DNA of 32,459 bases from Myxococcales bacterium (GTDB taxonomy: Bacteria > Myxococcota_A > Polyangia > Fen-1088). The stretch spans positions 1 to 32,459 of the forward strand of contig PMBS01000248.1 in the NCBI GenBank assembly GCA_003153015.1, in the 5' to 3' direction. Position numbers and translations under genes: made by a program. Shown here one piece after another: positions 1 through 7,357 of this stretch (the stretch's first letter is position 1; every line of letters begins with the position of its first letter). The notes below the pieces were generated by a model that saw only the letters and a program-made list of their open reading frames with translations, had not been told where the DNA came from and searched no databases.

Positions 1-1077
1 CGCACTCGTGACCCACCCGCTGGTCGTGCCGGTGCCGCCCACGCCGGCGTAGACCGGTTTGCCTTCGCTGTCGAGCGTGCCCTGAACCATGCCGGTAATC
101 GCATTGTTGCTACCCGAGATGGTGGCCGCGTAGAAATCGCCGCCCAGGAGGAAGTCGCGGTAGGTGATCGGCACGCTCATGGTGGCAGCGGCGGAATCGG
201 GCTGAGCGCATTGGAAGCCGGGCTCCGTCTTGCAAGTCGACGAGCAACCATCGCCATTGCTCGTGTTGCCATCGTCGCACCCTTCATTGACGACCAACCC
301 ATCCCCGCACTTCGAGGTGCAAGTGCCGGTGGCCGAGCTGCAGTTCGGCTCAGCGTGGCAGGTGGGCGAACAACCGTCATTGGGCAGAGTGTTGCCATCA
401 TCGCAGGCCTCGGAGCCCTCGGCCTTGCCGTCGCCACAGGTGGTCTTGCTGCAAACGCTTCGGCTGCCTAAGCTGCCGGTGCACTTGAAGCCGATTTCCA
501 GTTTGCAGGTGGCCGAGCAGCCATCGCCGCTTTGCGTGTTGCCATCGTCGCAGATTTCCCCCGCGGTGATCACGCCGTCTCCACAAGCCGGCATGCACGG
601 CTTGCCGGGAACCCGACACTGCCAGCCGGTTTCGACGGTCTGGCAATCAGCCGAGCAGCCATCGCCAGAAACCGTATTCCCGTCGTCACATGTCTCGTCG
701 GAAGTCAGGATGCTATTCCCGCATACGGCAAGGTTCTGGCAAGGCTTCCCTGGGTTGGGACAGATGTGGTTGGCCTCAATCTGGCATATGGCATTGCACC
801 CGTCGCCACTCAGCGTGTTGCCGTCATCGCAACTTTCACCCTCGTTCTCGTCGAGAACCGAGTTGCCGCACCCCTTGCCGGTAGGGGTGACTCCTCCATC
901 CGATACGTGGGGGATGTAGCCGCCTGCTCCACCGCCCGCGGCGCCCGAGTGGCCCCCGCCTCCTCCTCCCGCCGCTGGCCCTGATCCTCCTCCTTGGGCT
1001 GCCTGACTGACGCTGGCAGGGCTGCAGGCAGCTAGCAGCGCCAGCGCGCTCAGAAAAAGGAAAGGACTCTTCACCAT
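1..1077 (-). CDS. Surface lipoprotein with DUF4215 Cys-rich repeats and a fibro-slime-like domain (partial)
   Basis: The gene runs off the left edge of the window, so the C-terminus is missing (359 codons seen). The protein starts MVKSPFLFL and has a lipobox LLAAC with Cys18, so it is probably an exported lipoprotein. A Gly/Ala/Ser-rich linker follows, then five copies of a Cys-rich unit with core CDDGNTxxGDGC; this is the Myxococcus cysteine-rich repeat (DUF4215). After the repeats, YRDFLLGGDF and a downstream GKPVYAG resemble the start of fibro-slime domains, which carry carbohydrate-binding PA14-like folds. The ATG at 1077 was chosen because it gives the lipobox signal; no clear Shine-Dalgarno sequence precedes it. 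It is divergent from the sigma-factor operon. The exact role is unknown; adhesion or matrix binding is an inference from the domain types. Confidence 0.88.
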   Translation of the reverse strand, partial: MVKSPFLFLSALALLAACSPASVSQAAQGGGSGPAAGGGGGGHSGAAGGGAGGYIPHVSDGGVTPTGKGCGNSVLDENEGESCDDGNTLSGDGCNAICQIEANHICPNPGKPCQNLAVCGNSILTSDETCDDGNTVSGDGCSADCQTVETGWQCRVPGKPCMPACGDGVITAGEICDDGNTQSGDGCSATCKLEIGFKCTGSLGSRSVCSKTTCGDGKAEGSEACDDGNTLPNDGCSPTCHAEPNCSSATGTCTSKCGDGLVVNEGCDDGNTSNGDGCSSTCKTEPGFQCAQPDSAAATMSVPITYRDFLLGGDFYAATISGSNNAITGMVQGTLDSEGKPVYAGVGGTGTTSGWVTSA

Positions 1078-1170
1078 GCGGTAACAAATACGGCTTGAAC
1101 CTGTGATGCTCGGCATTTGAACGCACCTCGTCGAGGGGGAATCGACACGTCAGCCGGCAGGCTGCATTTA

Positions 1171-1199
1171 TCTATACCTCGCTCGACTTGGGGCCGCAA
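1171..1199 (-). promoter_or_regulatory. Candidate sigma70-type promoter for the DUF4215 lipoprotein gene
   Basis: On the minus strand TTGCGG (1194-1199) lies 17 nt from TATAGA (1171-1176). The -10 is good (5 of 6 to TATAAT) and the -35 is weak. It would give a leader of roughly 90 nt before the ATG at 1077. The same 192-nt divergent region must also carry the promoter of the sigma-factor operon. There, AACAC-N15-GTGTT (1226-1250) is a weak dyad, but I see no convincing ECF-type promoter. Confidence 0.35.
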
Positions 1200-1269
1200 A
1201 CTCGTGCCCTCGATGATCCGGAAGTAACACTTTTCCAACCCGCGAGTGTTCTCGTAATAGAAAGCCCGC

Positions 1270-1755
1270 ATGGCGGTGGACGTCGATAGCCTCTACCGGA
1301 CGCATGGGCCCATGGTCTTGCGCCGTTGTCGCACCCTGCTGCGGGACGAGAACAAAGCCCTGGATGCCATGCACGACGTCTTCGTTGAGCTGCTGCGACG
1401 AGAAAAGCGTCTGGACGCGAGAGCGCCGGCAGGCCTGCTCCTAACCACGGCGACCCACGTGTGCCTCAACCGCCTGCGCAGCGAGCGCCGCCGACCAGAG
1501 GACCTTGACGACGACCTATTGGCGCGCATCGCATCGCTGAGCGATGACGCCGAGACCCTGTCCCTGGCGCGCCGAGCCTTGGACCGCATCTTTGGTGGCG
1601 AGCCAGCCTCTACTCGACTCATCGCGGTCCTGCTCTACGTGGACCGGCTGACCCTGGAGGAAGTGGCTGCCGAGGTTGGCATGTCAGTGTCGGGCGTCCG
1701 CAAGCGGCTGCGCACGCTGAAACAACGCCTGCCTGTCACTCAAGGAGACGCATAA
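1270..1755 (+). CDS. ECF-like RNA polymerase sigma factor (sigma-70 family)
   Basis: 161 aa. Residues about 7-75 match the sigma-70 region 2 pattern (LYRTHGPMVLRRC ... DAMHDVFVELL ... CLNRLRSERRR). After a short linker, residues about 103-155 form region 4 with a helix-turn-helix (LTLEEVAAEVGMSVSGVRKRL). There is no region 1 or 3, and the length fits ECF-type (group 4) sigma factors. It is the first gene of an operon: its TAA overlaps the ATG of the next gene (TAATG), and that gene in turn overlaps the caspase gene by ATGA. The order sigma factor, membrane protein, effector suggests an autoregulated envelope-signal circuit. Start ATG at 1270; only a weak purine stretch (AGAAAG) precedes it. 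Family membership is confident; the regulon is unknown. Confidence 0.9.
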   Translation: MAVDVDSLYRTHGPMVLRRCRTLLRDENKALDAMHDVFVELLRREKRLDARAPAGLLLTTATHVCLNRLRSERRRPEDLDDDLLARIASLSDDAETLSLARRALDRIFGGEPASTRLIAVLLYVDRLTLEEVAAEVGMSVSGVRKRLRTLKQRLPVTQGDA

Positions 1756-2531
1756 TGGGTATTCCGAGCGAACGCGTTCCTGACTGGTTGCTCGAACGGC
1801 TGGCAGCGGGCGATCTGCCGACAGCGCAGGCTGGCGCGGTCCGGGAGCGTTTGGTTGCCGCTGGCGAGAACGATCGGCTGGAGGCGCTTGCTGCGTCGAA
1901 CACCGAGGTCCTGACCGCGCATCCTGCGGACCAGGTGGTGGCCGAGGTGCGGCGCCGCGCGGCCCTATTCGCGTGGGGGGCCCGCCGCGTCCCCATTTGG
2001 CGGCCGGTTTGGGCGCTGTCCTTCGCCACCGCCGGGGTAGCGGCCATTGCCTTGCTCCTGGTTCGCACGCCAGCGGGGCCGCCAAATCCAGATCTGCTGC
2101 GTGGGCAGCCGGCGCAGGAAACCATCACCAGCAAGGGCCTACAGCCTTCCCTGGGGCTGTACAGGAAGACTGCGGCTGGAGTCGAACGCCTCGGACCGAA
2201 GTCCCGCCTGCACGCCGGCGATGTCGTGCAGATCCGCTACATCGCCGCGGGAAAGGGCTACGGAGTGGTGGCGTCTTGCGACGCCGGTGGCGCCGTTACG
2301 CTGCATTTGCCCGAGACGCCCGGCTCGGCGGTCACGTTGGCCAAGGATGGCGAACGGGCGCTGGCCCATGCCTATGAACTTGACAACTCGCCTGGCTTCG
2401 AGCGCTTCGTGTTTGTGACTGCGGACTCGCCCTTTGCCACCGAACTGGTGGTGCGCAACCTCAAGCAAGGTGCGGGGTTGCCCCGAGGCTTCACCAGTTG
2501 GTCCATCACGCTCGCAAAGGAAACGCCATGA
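1755..2531 (+). CDS. Single-pass membrane protein, probable anti-sigma factor with DUF4384-like outer domain
   Basis: 258 aa. Residues 1 to about 80 are charged and helical (DWLLERLAAGDLPTAQA, then an Arg-rich stretch). One membrane segment lies at about 83-105 (WALSFATAGVAAIALLLV), and the remaining 150 residues should be outside the cytoplasm. That part (SRLHAGDVVQIRYIAAGKGYGVVASCDAGG ... RFVFVTADSPF) has the beta-rich look of DUF4384, a domain often found with caspase-like proteins. No zinc-binding HxxxCxxC motif of ZAS anti-sigma factors is visible. The anti-sigma role is inferred from position right after an ECF sigma gene (start codon overlaps its stop) and from topology. It is followed by the exported caspase gene with an ATGA overlap, so expression is probably coupled. 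It could instead be an accessory membrane partner of the caspase. Confidence 0.75.
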   Translation: MGIPSERVPDWLLERLAAGDLPTAQAGAVRERLVAAGENDRLEALAASNTEVLTAHPADQVVAEVRRRAALFAWGARRVPIWRPVWALSFATAGVAAIALLLVRTPAGPPNPDLLRGQPAQETITSKGLQPSLGLYRKTAAGVERLGPKSRLHAGDVVQIRYIAAGKGYGVVASCDAGGAVTLHLPETPGSAVTLAKDGERALAHAYELDNSPGFERFVFVTADSPFATELVVRNLKQGAGLPRGFTSWSITLAKETP

Positions 2532-4831
2532 GTTCTCGAATGGGCCTGGTTGCCCTGCCTTGCCTAATCGCTTTCGCCTCGCCTGGGCTAGCGCTTGCGG
2601 CCGATCCCGGTGATGCCCCGTCGCTCCGACGCTTCGCCCTGGTGGCCTCGGCAAACGACGGCGGACCAGGCCGCGCCCGCCTGCGTTTTGCCAATTCTGA
2701 TGCGGAATCGCTGGCGCACGTGCTCGGCAGTCTGGGCGGCGTGCAGGCACACGATATTCTCCTAATCCGCGAGGCAAGCCGGGGCACCCTGCAAGACGCT
2801 TTCGCGCAAGTGAAACGACAGATCGCGGCTGAGATCCGGCCGCAAGTGCGTCGTGAGCTGTTCGTCTACTACTCGGGCCACTCGGATGAGGAGGGGTTGC
2901 TCCTCGGTGGCGAGCGGATCGGCTACAAGGAGTTACGCCAGTGGATCGACAGAACCGGTGCCGAAGTGCGCATCGCCGTGCTCGATTCCTGCGCCTCAGG
3001 TGCCCTCATCAGGTTGAAAGGAGGTGTGCGGCGCCAGGCCTTTCTCTCGGATGCCTCGACCCAGGCCCGCGGTCACGCCTTTCTCACCGCCAGCTCGGCC
3101 GACGAGGCGGCGCAGGAGTCCGACCGCATCGGCGCGGCCTTCTTCACCCACTATCTGCTTTCGGGCATGCGCGGCGCCGCCGACAGCAACCGCGACGGAC
3201 GGGTGACGCTCAACGAGGCCTACCAGTTCGCCTACAACGAAACCCTGCAGCGCACGGAAACCTCGCGCGCCGGCGCACAGCACCCGGCCTACGATATCCA
3301 ACTCGCCGGCACCGGCGATCTGGTAATGACGGATCTGCACACCTCGAGCTCCCGCCTGGTGCTGGGCCGCGAGCTTTTCGGTCGCATCTACGTGCGCGAT
3401 GCCAGTGGCCATCTTCTGGTCGAGCTACGCAAGGAGTCCAGCTATCCGGTCGAGCTGGGACTGGAACCGGGCCCCTATCAAGTGGTGATGGATAGCGACG
3501 GCCGCATCTTCGAGGCCAAGGCCGATCTGGCGGAGGGCGGCCGCGGCGAGCTCGGCCAGGACCAGTTCAGCGCTGTGGCTCCCATGCTGAGCACCCGGCG
3601 GGGCGACGACGTGGCAGCCGTTGCACAGTTGCCCCTGGGGACGGACCTTCCCGTGCCCGACGGCTACAAGGATGTCCCGTTCGACCTGGTACTGTCGCCG
3701 GGCGTGCGTCTGTCGGGCCCATCGAACTTGCCCATCCGCCACCACTTTGTGCTCGGCATAACCGGCCATTCGGATTCATTGCACGGCGTGCAGCTTTCGC
3801 TGTCAGCAAACTTTGCCCAGAACGAGATGGTCGGAATGCAAGTGGCCGGCTTCTATCAGGTCAGCTACGGCCCAGCACGGGGAGCGCAGCTCACCTTGGG
3901 CCTCAACAAGGCGTTGGGTGGGCTGCAGGGTGTGCAACTTGCGTGGCTTGCCAACATTTCGGACGGCGATTTGCGCGGTATCCAGGCTGCCATGGTCAAC
4001 ATCAGTCGAGGATCTCTGCATGGCATTGAGGCTGGGTTGGTGAACCTAAGCGCAGGAGACGTACACGGCACGCAAGCCGGCCTAGTCAACATCGTCAAGA
4101 GCAACGTGCACGGCACACAGGCCGGACTGGTCAACGTGATCGGGCCTGCGACGGAATCGAGCGGCGCCCAGGTGGGCCTGGCCAACGTCAACCACAGCGT
4201 CGGCATGTACAACGGCGCGATGGTGGGGCTGGTCAATGTGGGTCGCAAGGTTCACGGCGCCCAGGTGGGCCTGGTGAACATCGCGAGTGAGGTGGAGGGA
4301 GCCCAGGTTGGTCTGGTGAACTTCGCGCGCAAGAACCAGGGTGCGTCCATCGGCCTTCTTCCCATCGCGCTCGACGGCTACCACCAAGGGCTGCTGTGGT
4401 TCAGCGACACGAGCGTGCTCAACCTCGGCTTCAAGCTGGGAACAAGGCACGTGTATGTGATCGCAGGCGCCGGCATGACTCGTGATCGCACTAGCAACGA
4501 TCATCCCGAGTTTTCCGCGACCTTCGGCATCGGCGGCCACATCACGCCGGTACGCGCCCCTTTGTTCTTCGACGTCGACCTCACCTCGACAAACTTTTCG
4601 GATGGTGACGTTAGCGTCGAACATCGCCAGATCAGCACACTGCGCCTGCAGGTCGGCTGGCAATTCGCCTCCTACCTAGCAGTGGTCGCGGGGCCCACGC
4701 TGAACCTGCAGGTCGCCCCGGACCGCGAGGACCGCGCACCCCGCGGCGTCGCATCCGCAGAGCAGGTCTGGCACCATGGTGACCACACCCTGCGCATGTA
4801 TCCTGGGCTGGTCGCGGGACTGCAGTTCTAG
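2528..4831 (+). CDS. Exported caspase-like protease (C14 family) with surface repeats and barrel-like C-terminus
   Basis: 767 aa. The ATG at 2528 is preceded at 6 nt by AAAGGA and overlaps the upstream TGA; an earlier in-frame start at 2498 lacks these. Residues 1-24 are a signal peptide (cleavage after ALA). Residues about 35-265 are a caspase/metacaspase fold with the catalytic dyad visible: His118 in YYSGHSDEEG and Cys155 in LDSCASG. A beta-rich segment follows. Then, at about residues 420-615, come roughly ten degenerate units of the form G-(A/T)-Q-(A/V)-G-L-V-N-(I/V), like the Leptospira LA_2272-type surface repeats. The last 130 residues alternate in hydrophobicity and end in Phe (GLVAGLQF), as in outer-membrane beta-barrels. 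The protein is therefore likely exported and possibly outer-membrane anchored. Its substrate is unknown. It is third in the sigma/anti-sigma operon, so it is probably the effector. Confidence 0.88.
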   Translation: MSSRMGLVALPCLIAFASPGLALAADPGDAPSLRRFALVASANDGGPGRARLRFANSDAESLAHVLGSLGGVQAHDILLIREASRGTLQDAFAQVKRQIAAEIRPQVRRELFVYYSGHSDEEGLLLGGERIGYKELRQWIDRTGAEVRIAVLDSCASGALIRLKGGVRRQAFLSDASTQARGHAFLTASSADEAAQESDRIGAAFFTHYLLSGMRGAADSNRDGRVTLNEAYQFAYNETLQRTETSRAGAQHPAYDIQLAGTGDLVMTDLHTSSSRLVLGRELFGRIYVRDASGHLLVELRKESSYPVELGLEPGPYQVVMDSDGRIFEAKADLAEGGRGELGQDQFSAVAPMLSTRRGDDVAAVAQLPLGTDLPVPDGYKDVPFDLVLSPGVRLSGPSNLPIRHHFVLGITGHSDSLHGVQLSLSANFAQNEMVGMQVAGFYQVSYGPARGAQLTLGLNKALGGLQGVQLAWLANISDGDLRGIQAAMVNISRGSLHGIEAGLVNLSAGDVHGTQAGLVNIVKSNVHGTQAGLVNVIGPATESSGAQVGLANVNHSVGMYNGAMVGLVNVGRKVHGAQVGLVNIASEVEGAQVGLVNFARKNQGASIGLLPIALDGYHQGLLWFSDTSVLNLGFKLGTRHVYVIAGAGMTRDRTSNDHPEFSATFGIGGHITPVRAPLFFDVDLTSTNFSDGDVSVEHRQISTLRLQVGWQFASYLAVVAGPTLNLQVAPDREDRAPRGVASAEQVWHHGDHTLRMYPGLVAGLQF

Positions 4832-4834
4832 GCA

Positions 4835-4984
4835 GAAGGAAGCTAGCTTTTTTCACCACAGAGAGCACAGAGAACGCAGAGATCGGAAGGGAAGAAGGGT
4901 TCGGACCAGACAAGATTCAACCCTCCCCTTTCCGATTCGGCTCTGTGACCTCTGTGTTCTCTGTGGTGAAATAGCTAGCCTTCT
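4835..4984. repeat. Long imperfect inverted repeat (MITE- or REP-like), GCTAGC at both ends
   Basis: Arms of about 60 nt face each other: the left arm begins GAAGG-AA-GCTAGCT then TTTTCACCACAGAG, and the right arm read in reverse complement begins GAAGGCTAGCT then ATTTCACCACAGAG. GCTAGC sits at 4842-4847 and 4974-4979. The arms carry repeats of CACAGAG, and near the tip AGGGTT (4896-4901) pairs with AACCCT (4919-4924). It fills the gap between the caspase stop and the DAHP synthase start and has no coding content. The structure suggests a small non-autonomous mobile or palindromic repeat; it could also act as a bidirectional hairpin or terminator. A related 50-nt stretch occurs at 8493-8542. 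Confidence 0.85.
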
Positions 4985-5026
4985 CCGGCGATGACTTCGG
5001 GGTAGTATCCGCGCGAGGACACACCC

Positions 5027-6040
5027 ATGTTGATCGTCATGAAACCGCAGGCGACCAAGGCCCAGATCGCCGCGGTGGTCGGGAAGATTCACGCGCTTGG
5101 GCTTGATGCGCATGAGATCCCCGGCGCCCAGCGGGTGGCCATCGGCATCACCGGGAACCGCGGCGCGCTCGACGCCGAGGCATTCGCGTCGCTGCCAGGA
5201 GTCGCCGATGCCATCCGCGTATCGCAGCCCTTCAAGCTGGTGTCGCGCGAGGTGAAGGAGGAAGACACGGTGATCGACGTGGGGGGCAGTCGTCTGGGTG
5301 GCCCTGGTCTGACCATCATGGCTGGCCCCTGTTCGGTCGAGTCGGAAGACCAGATCCTGGAAGTGGCCCGCGGCGTGAAAGAGTCGGGCGCCACCTTCCT
5401 GCGCGGCGGCGCTTTCAAGCCGCGTACCAGCCCCTACGAATTCCAGGGGCTGGGCGAGAGCGGCCTCAAGCTGCTGGCGCTGGCGCGCGAAAAGACCGGC
5501 CTCAAGGTGGTCACCGAGGTCATGGGCACCGAAGATCTGCCGCTGGTGTCCGACTACGCCGACGTGTTGCAGTTGGGTGCGCGCAACATGCAGAACTTCT
5601 CCCTCTTGCGCCGCCTAGGCAAGCTGGGCAAGCCAGTGCTGCTCAAACGCGGGGCTTCGGCCACCATCAAAGAATGGCTGATGGCCGCGGAATACATCGT
5701 GTCCGCTGGCAACTATGCGGTCGCGCTGTGCGAGCGAGGCATACGCACCTTTGAAACCATGACCCGCAACACCCTGGACCTGAACGCGGTGCCGGTCCTG
5801 AAGTCGCTGACCCACTTGCCCGTCATCGTGGACCCCAGTCACGGCATCGGCGTGCGCCGCCACGTGCCCGCCATGGCCCGCGCTGCCATCGCAGCCGGGG
5901 CCGACGGACTCATCATCGAGGTGCACCCCCACCCTGATCAGGCGCTCTCCGACGGACACCAGTCCCTGTCGCTACCCGAGTTCGCCGACCTGATGCGCGC
6001 GGTACGAGTCATCGCCGGCGCCATCGGGCGACCGGTGTAG
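5027..6040 (+). CDS. aroF: 3-deoxy-7-phosphoheptulonate (DAHP) synthase
   Basis: 337 aa. It catalyses the first step of the shikimate pathway: phosphoenolpyruvate plus erythrose 4-phosphate give DAHP. An N-terminal ferredoxin-like regulatory domain (about residues 1-70, [18 protein letters not shown]) precedes the TIM-barrel catalytic domain, an arrangement typical of the type I-beta subfamily, where the N-terminal domain mediates inhibition by aromatic amino acids. Visible active-site motifs are [32 protein letters not shown] and DPSHGIG. The start ATG at 5027 has GAGGA about 7 nt upstream. It stands alone between the inverted repeat and the nucleotidyltransferase gene; no other aro gene is nearby. 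The enzyme assignment is confident; the subfamily gene symbol is less so (aroF/aroG/aroA naming varies). Confidence 0.95.
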   Translation: MLIVMKPQATKAQIAAVVGKIHALGLDAHEIPGAQRVAIGITGNRGALDAEAFASLPGVADAIRVSQPFKLVSREVKEEDTVIDVGGSRLGGPGLTIMAGPCSVESEDQILEVARGVKESGATFLRGGAFKPRTSPYEFQGLGESGLKLLALAREKTGLKVVTEVMGTEDLPLVSDYADVLQLGARNMQNFSLLRRLGKLGKPVLLKRGASATIKEWLMAAEYIVSAGNYAVALCERGIRTFETMTRNTLDLNAVPVLKSLTHLPVIVDPSHGIGVRRHVPAMARAAIAAGADGLIIEVHPHPDQALSDGHQSLSLPEFADLMRAVRVIAGAIGRPV

Positions 6041-6063
6041 CGGGTGCAGCTCGACCCCCACAA

Positions 6064-6093
6064 TTGGTCTCAAGCAAGAGAGTCGAATAGAAT
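6064..6093 (+). promoter_or_regulatory. Candidate promoter giving a near-leaderless transcript
   Basis: TTGGTC (6064-6069), an 18-nt spacer, then TAGAAT (6088-6093). The -10 matches 5 of 6 and the -35 is weak. Transcription would begin about 6-7 nt past the -10, at or next to the GTG start (6100) of the nucleotidyltransferase gene. That gene has no convincing Shine-Dalgarno sequence, so a leaderless mRNA is possible. Confidence 0.4.
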
Positions 6094-6099
6094 GATGCC

Positions 6100-6615
6100 G
6101 TGCCTACCCTGACCAGCGACTTCGAGGCCGTGTTCGCGGCGCTGCAACAAGCCGGAGTGCGCTACCTCGTGGTCGGCGGGGTCGCGGTGGTCCTCCACGG
6201 CTATCCACGCTTCACCGCCGACCTGGATCTCGTGGTCGCACTAGACCGCGAGAACGCTCTCGGGCTGGTTGGCGCGCTTGCGACTCTCGGCTATCGACCG
6301 CGAGCGCCAGTCCAGGCAGCCGCGTTTGCAGATGCGGAAGCGCGCCGTTCGTGGATCCAAGACAAGGGTCTCACCGTGTTCTCGTTCTGGAGCCCCGCGC
6401 ATCCAGCGACGGAAATTGACGTCTTCGTGGCAGAGCCGTTCCCCATGCAGCCAGCCCTAGCCCGCGCCGTCAGTATTCAGCTTGGCGCACTGTCGGTGCC
6501 GGTCGCGAGCATTCCCGACCTCATCTTGCTCAAGCGCCAGTCAGCGCGCCTCAAGGATCTCGACGACATCCAGGCGTTGGAGGCTATTCTCGCCGAGGAG
6601 CAGCACCATGGCTGA
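6100..6615 (+). CDS. MNT-type nucleotidyltransferase (AbiEii/DUF6036-like)
   Basis: 171 aa with a GTG start; ATGs at 6092 and 6095 are out of frame. The N-terminus carries the minimal nucleotidyltransferase signature: GGVAVVLHGYPRFTADLDLVV at about residues 26-46, with the Gly-Gly nucleotide-binding turn and the Asp-x-Asp metal site. A third acidic strand is plausible at TEIDVFV. The C-terminal segment DLILLKRQSARLKDLDDIQALE is typical of AbiEii-like and DUF6036 proteins, several of which act as toxins or as parts of type IV or MNT/HEPN modules. It overlaps the following small gene by 8 nt, so the two are likely made together. The target (tRNA, protein or none) cannot be read from the sequence. 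Confidence 0.85.
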   Translation: MPTLTSDFEAVFAALQQAGVRYLVVGGVAVVLHGYPRFTADLDLVVALDRENALGLVGALATLGYRPRAPVQAAAFADAEARRSWIQDKGLTVFSFWSPAHPATEIDVFVAEPFPMQPALARAVSIQLGALSVPVASIPDLILLKRQSARLKDLDDIQALEAILAEEQHHG

Positions 6616-6790
6616 ACCGGGTAGCGGCTGGGAACGGCATAGGAGAGAGCAGCTACGCCGGTGGCGCGAACTCAGCCCGCAGCAGCGCCTCGACTGGCTC
6701 TGGCAGGCGAAGCAGTTCGCCGCAAGAGTGGCCCAGGCTCGTGTGGCAAGGCGCCAGCCACAGCCCGACGAGGCCCCCCAAAAGCCGTAG
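6608..6790 (+). CDS. Small Trp/Arg-rich protein paired with the nucleotidyltransferase
   Basis: 60 aa, too short for many gene callers. It starts at ATG 6608 inside the end of the nucleotidyltransferase gene (8-nt overlap). The sequence is strongly helical and charged: WERHRREQLRRWRELSPQQRLDWLWQAKQF, followed by a basic, Pro/Gln-rich tail. Small proteins with a 'W...L+xW..L+P.qRL.WL..AK.F' pattern beside nucleotidyltransferases are, as far as I recall, common in myxobacteria. Their function is unproven; an antitoxin or partner role is an inference from gene overlap and size. No HEPN motif (RxxxxH) is visible. Its TAG abuts the stop codon of the convergent doxX-like gene. Confidence 0.65.
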   Translation: MAEPGSGWERHRREQLRRWRELSPQQRLDWLWQAKQFAARVAQARVARRQPQPDEAPQKP

Positions 6791-7201
6791 CTAGTGCGGC
6801 GTATTACGTCGCGCGATCAGCGCTTGCACCCGCCGGTCGCGCAGGTAGAGCCCGCCCCAGATCAGAACGGCGAAATAGAGCGGGAACAGGATGTGGCTCA
6901 TGAGAGGATCACCTACGCGCACGTGGGCCGCGATGGCGCCGCCCAGATAGCCGGTGAGCAATACTGCGCCCAGCACGGCGGTCCGCGGGATCAGGTAGGT
7001 GACCACACATACGAGCAGGATCAGCCCGATGGGGGCCATCGTGCTGGCGGGATATCCGATCTGCGCAGCCGCCTTCATCACCGCCTCAACGCGCAGGAGC
7101 TTGGTGGTGCTGTCGAACAACAAGAACAGCACCGCCACGCCGCTCATGATTCGTCCGATCCACAGCCGCTTGTTCGAGATGGGGATCGCTTGATTTTCCA
7201 T
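6791..7201 (-). CDS. DoxX-like family membrane protein
   Basis: 136 aa with four predicted membrane segments: about residues 15-33 (IGRIMSGVAVLFLLFDSTTK), 55-71, 75-95 and 102-122. The opening segment with its conserved Lys (FLLFDSTTKLLR) and the helix starting YPASTMAPIGLILL fit the DoxX_2 group. The ATG at 7201 has a strong Shine-Dalgarno (GGGAGGAA at 7207-7214). The family is widespread and mostly uncharacterised; some members take part in quinone or thiol redox reactions at the membrane. It is convergent with the nucleotidyltransferase pair and divergent from the next membrane protein gene. The family call is reasonably sure; no function can be assigned. Confidence 0.85.
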   Translation of the reverse strand: MENQAIPISNKRLWIGRIMSGVAVLFLLFDSTTKLLRVEAVMKAAAQIGYPASTMAPIGLILLVCVVTYLIPRTAVLGAVLLTGYLGGAIAAHVRVGDPLMSHILFPLYFAVLIWGGLYLRDRRVQALIARRNTPH

Positions 7202-7357
7202 GATGATTCCTCCCTGAGCTTAGATGCATCACAGCCCAAGAGCGCCTCAAAGACCACAAGACGCGCAGCCGGCAACAGGCACCGGATCGGGTGGCCACAC
7301 TGAAGTCGGCCGCGGTCGGCACGCGATGGGCTAGAATACTCGCAGGATCGGGACGCC

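Noticed and set aside
230-919. A 229-codon open frame on the plus strand over the DUF4215 lipoprotein gene
   Set aside because: It is antisense to five clear Cys-rich repeats; the translation (repeated LPSSQ-type units) is the mirror of those repeats, with no start signal or known domain.
1220-1258. ECF-type autoregulatory promoter (GGAAGTAAC ... CGTAAT) before the sigma gene
   Set aside because: The boxes are about 24 nt apart, against about 16 expected for ECF promoters, so it was not called.
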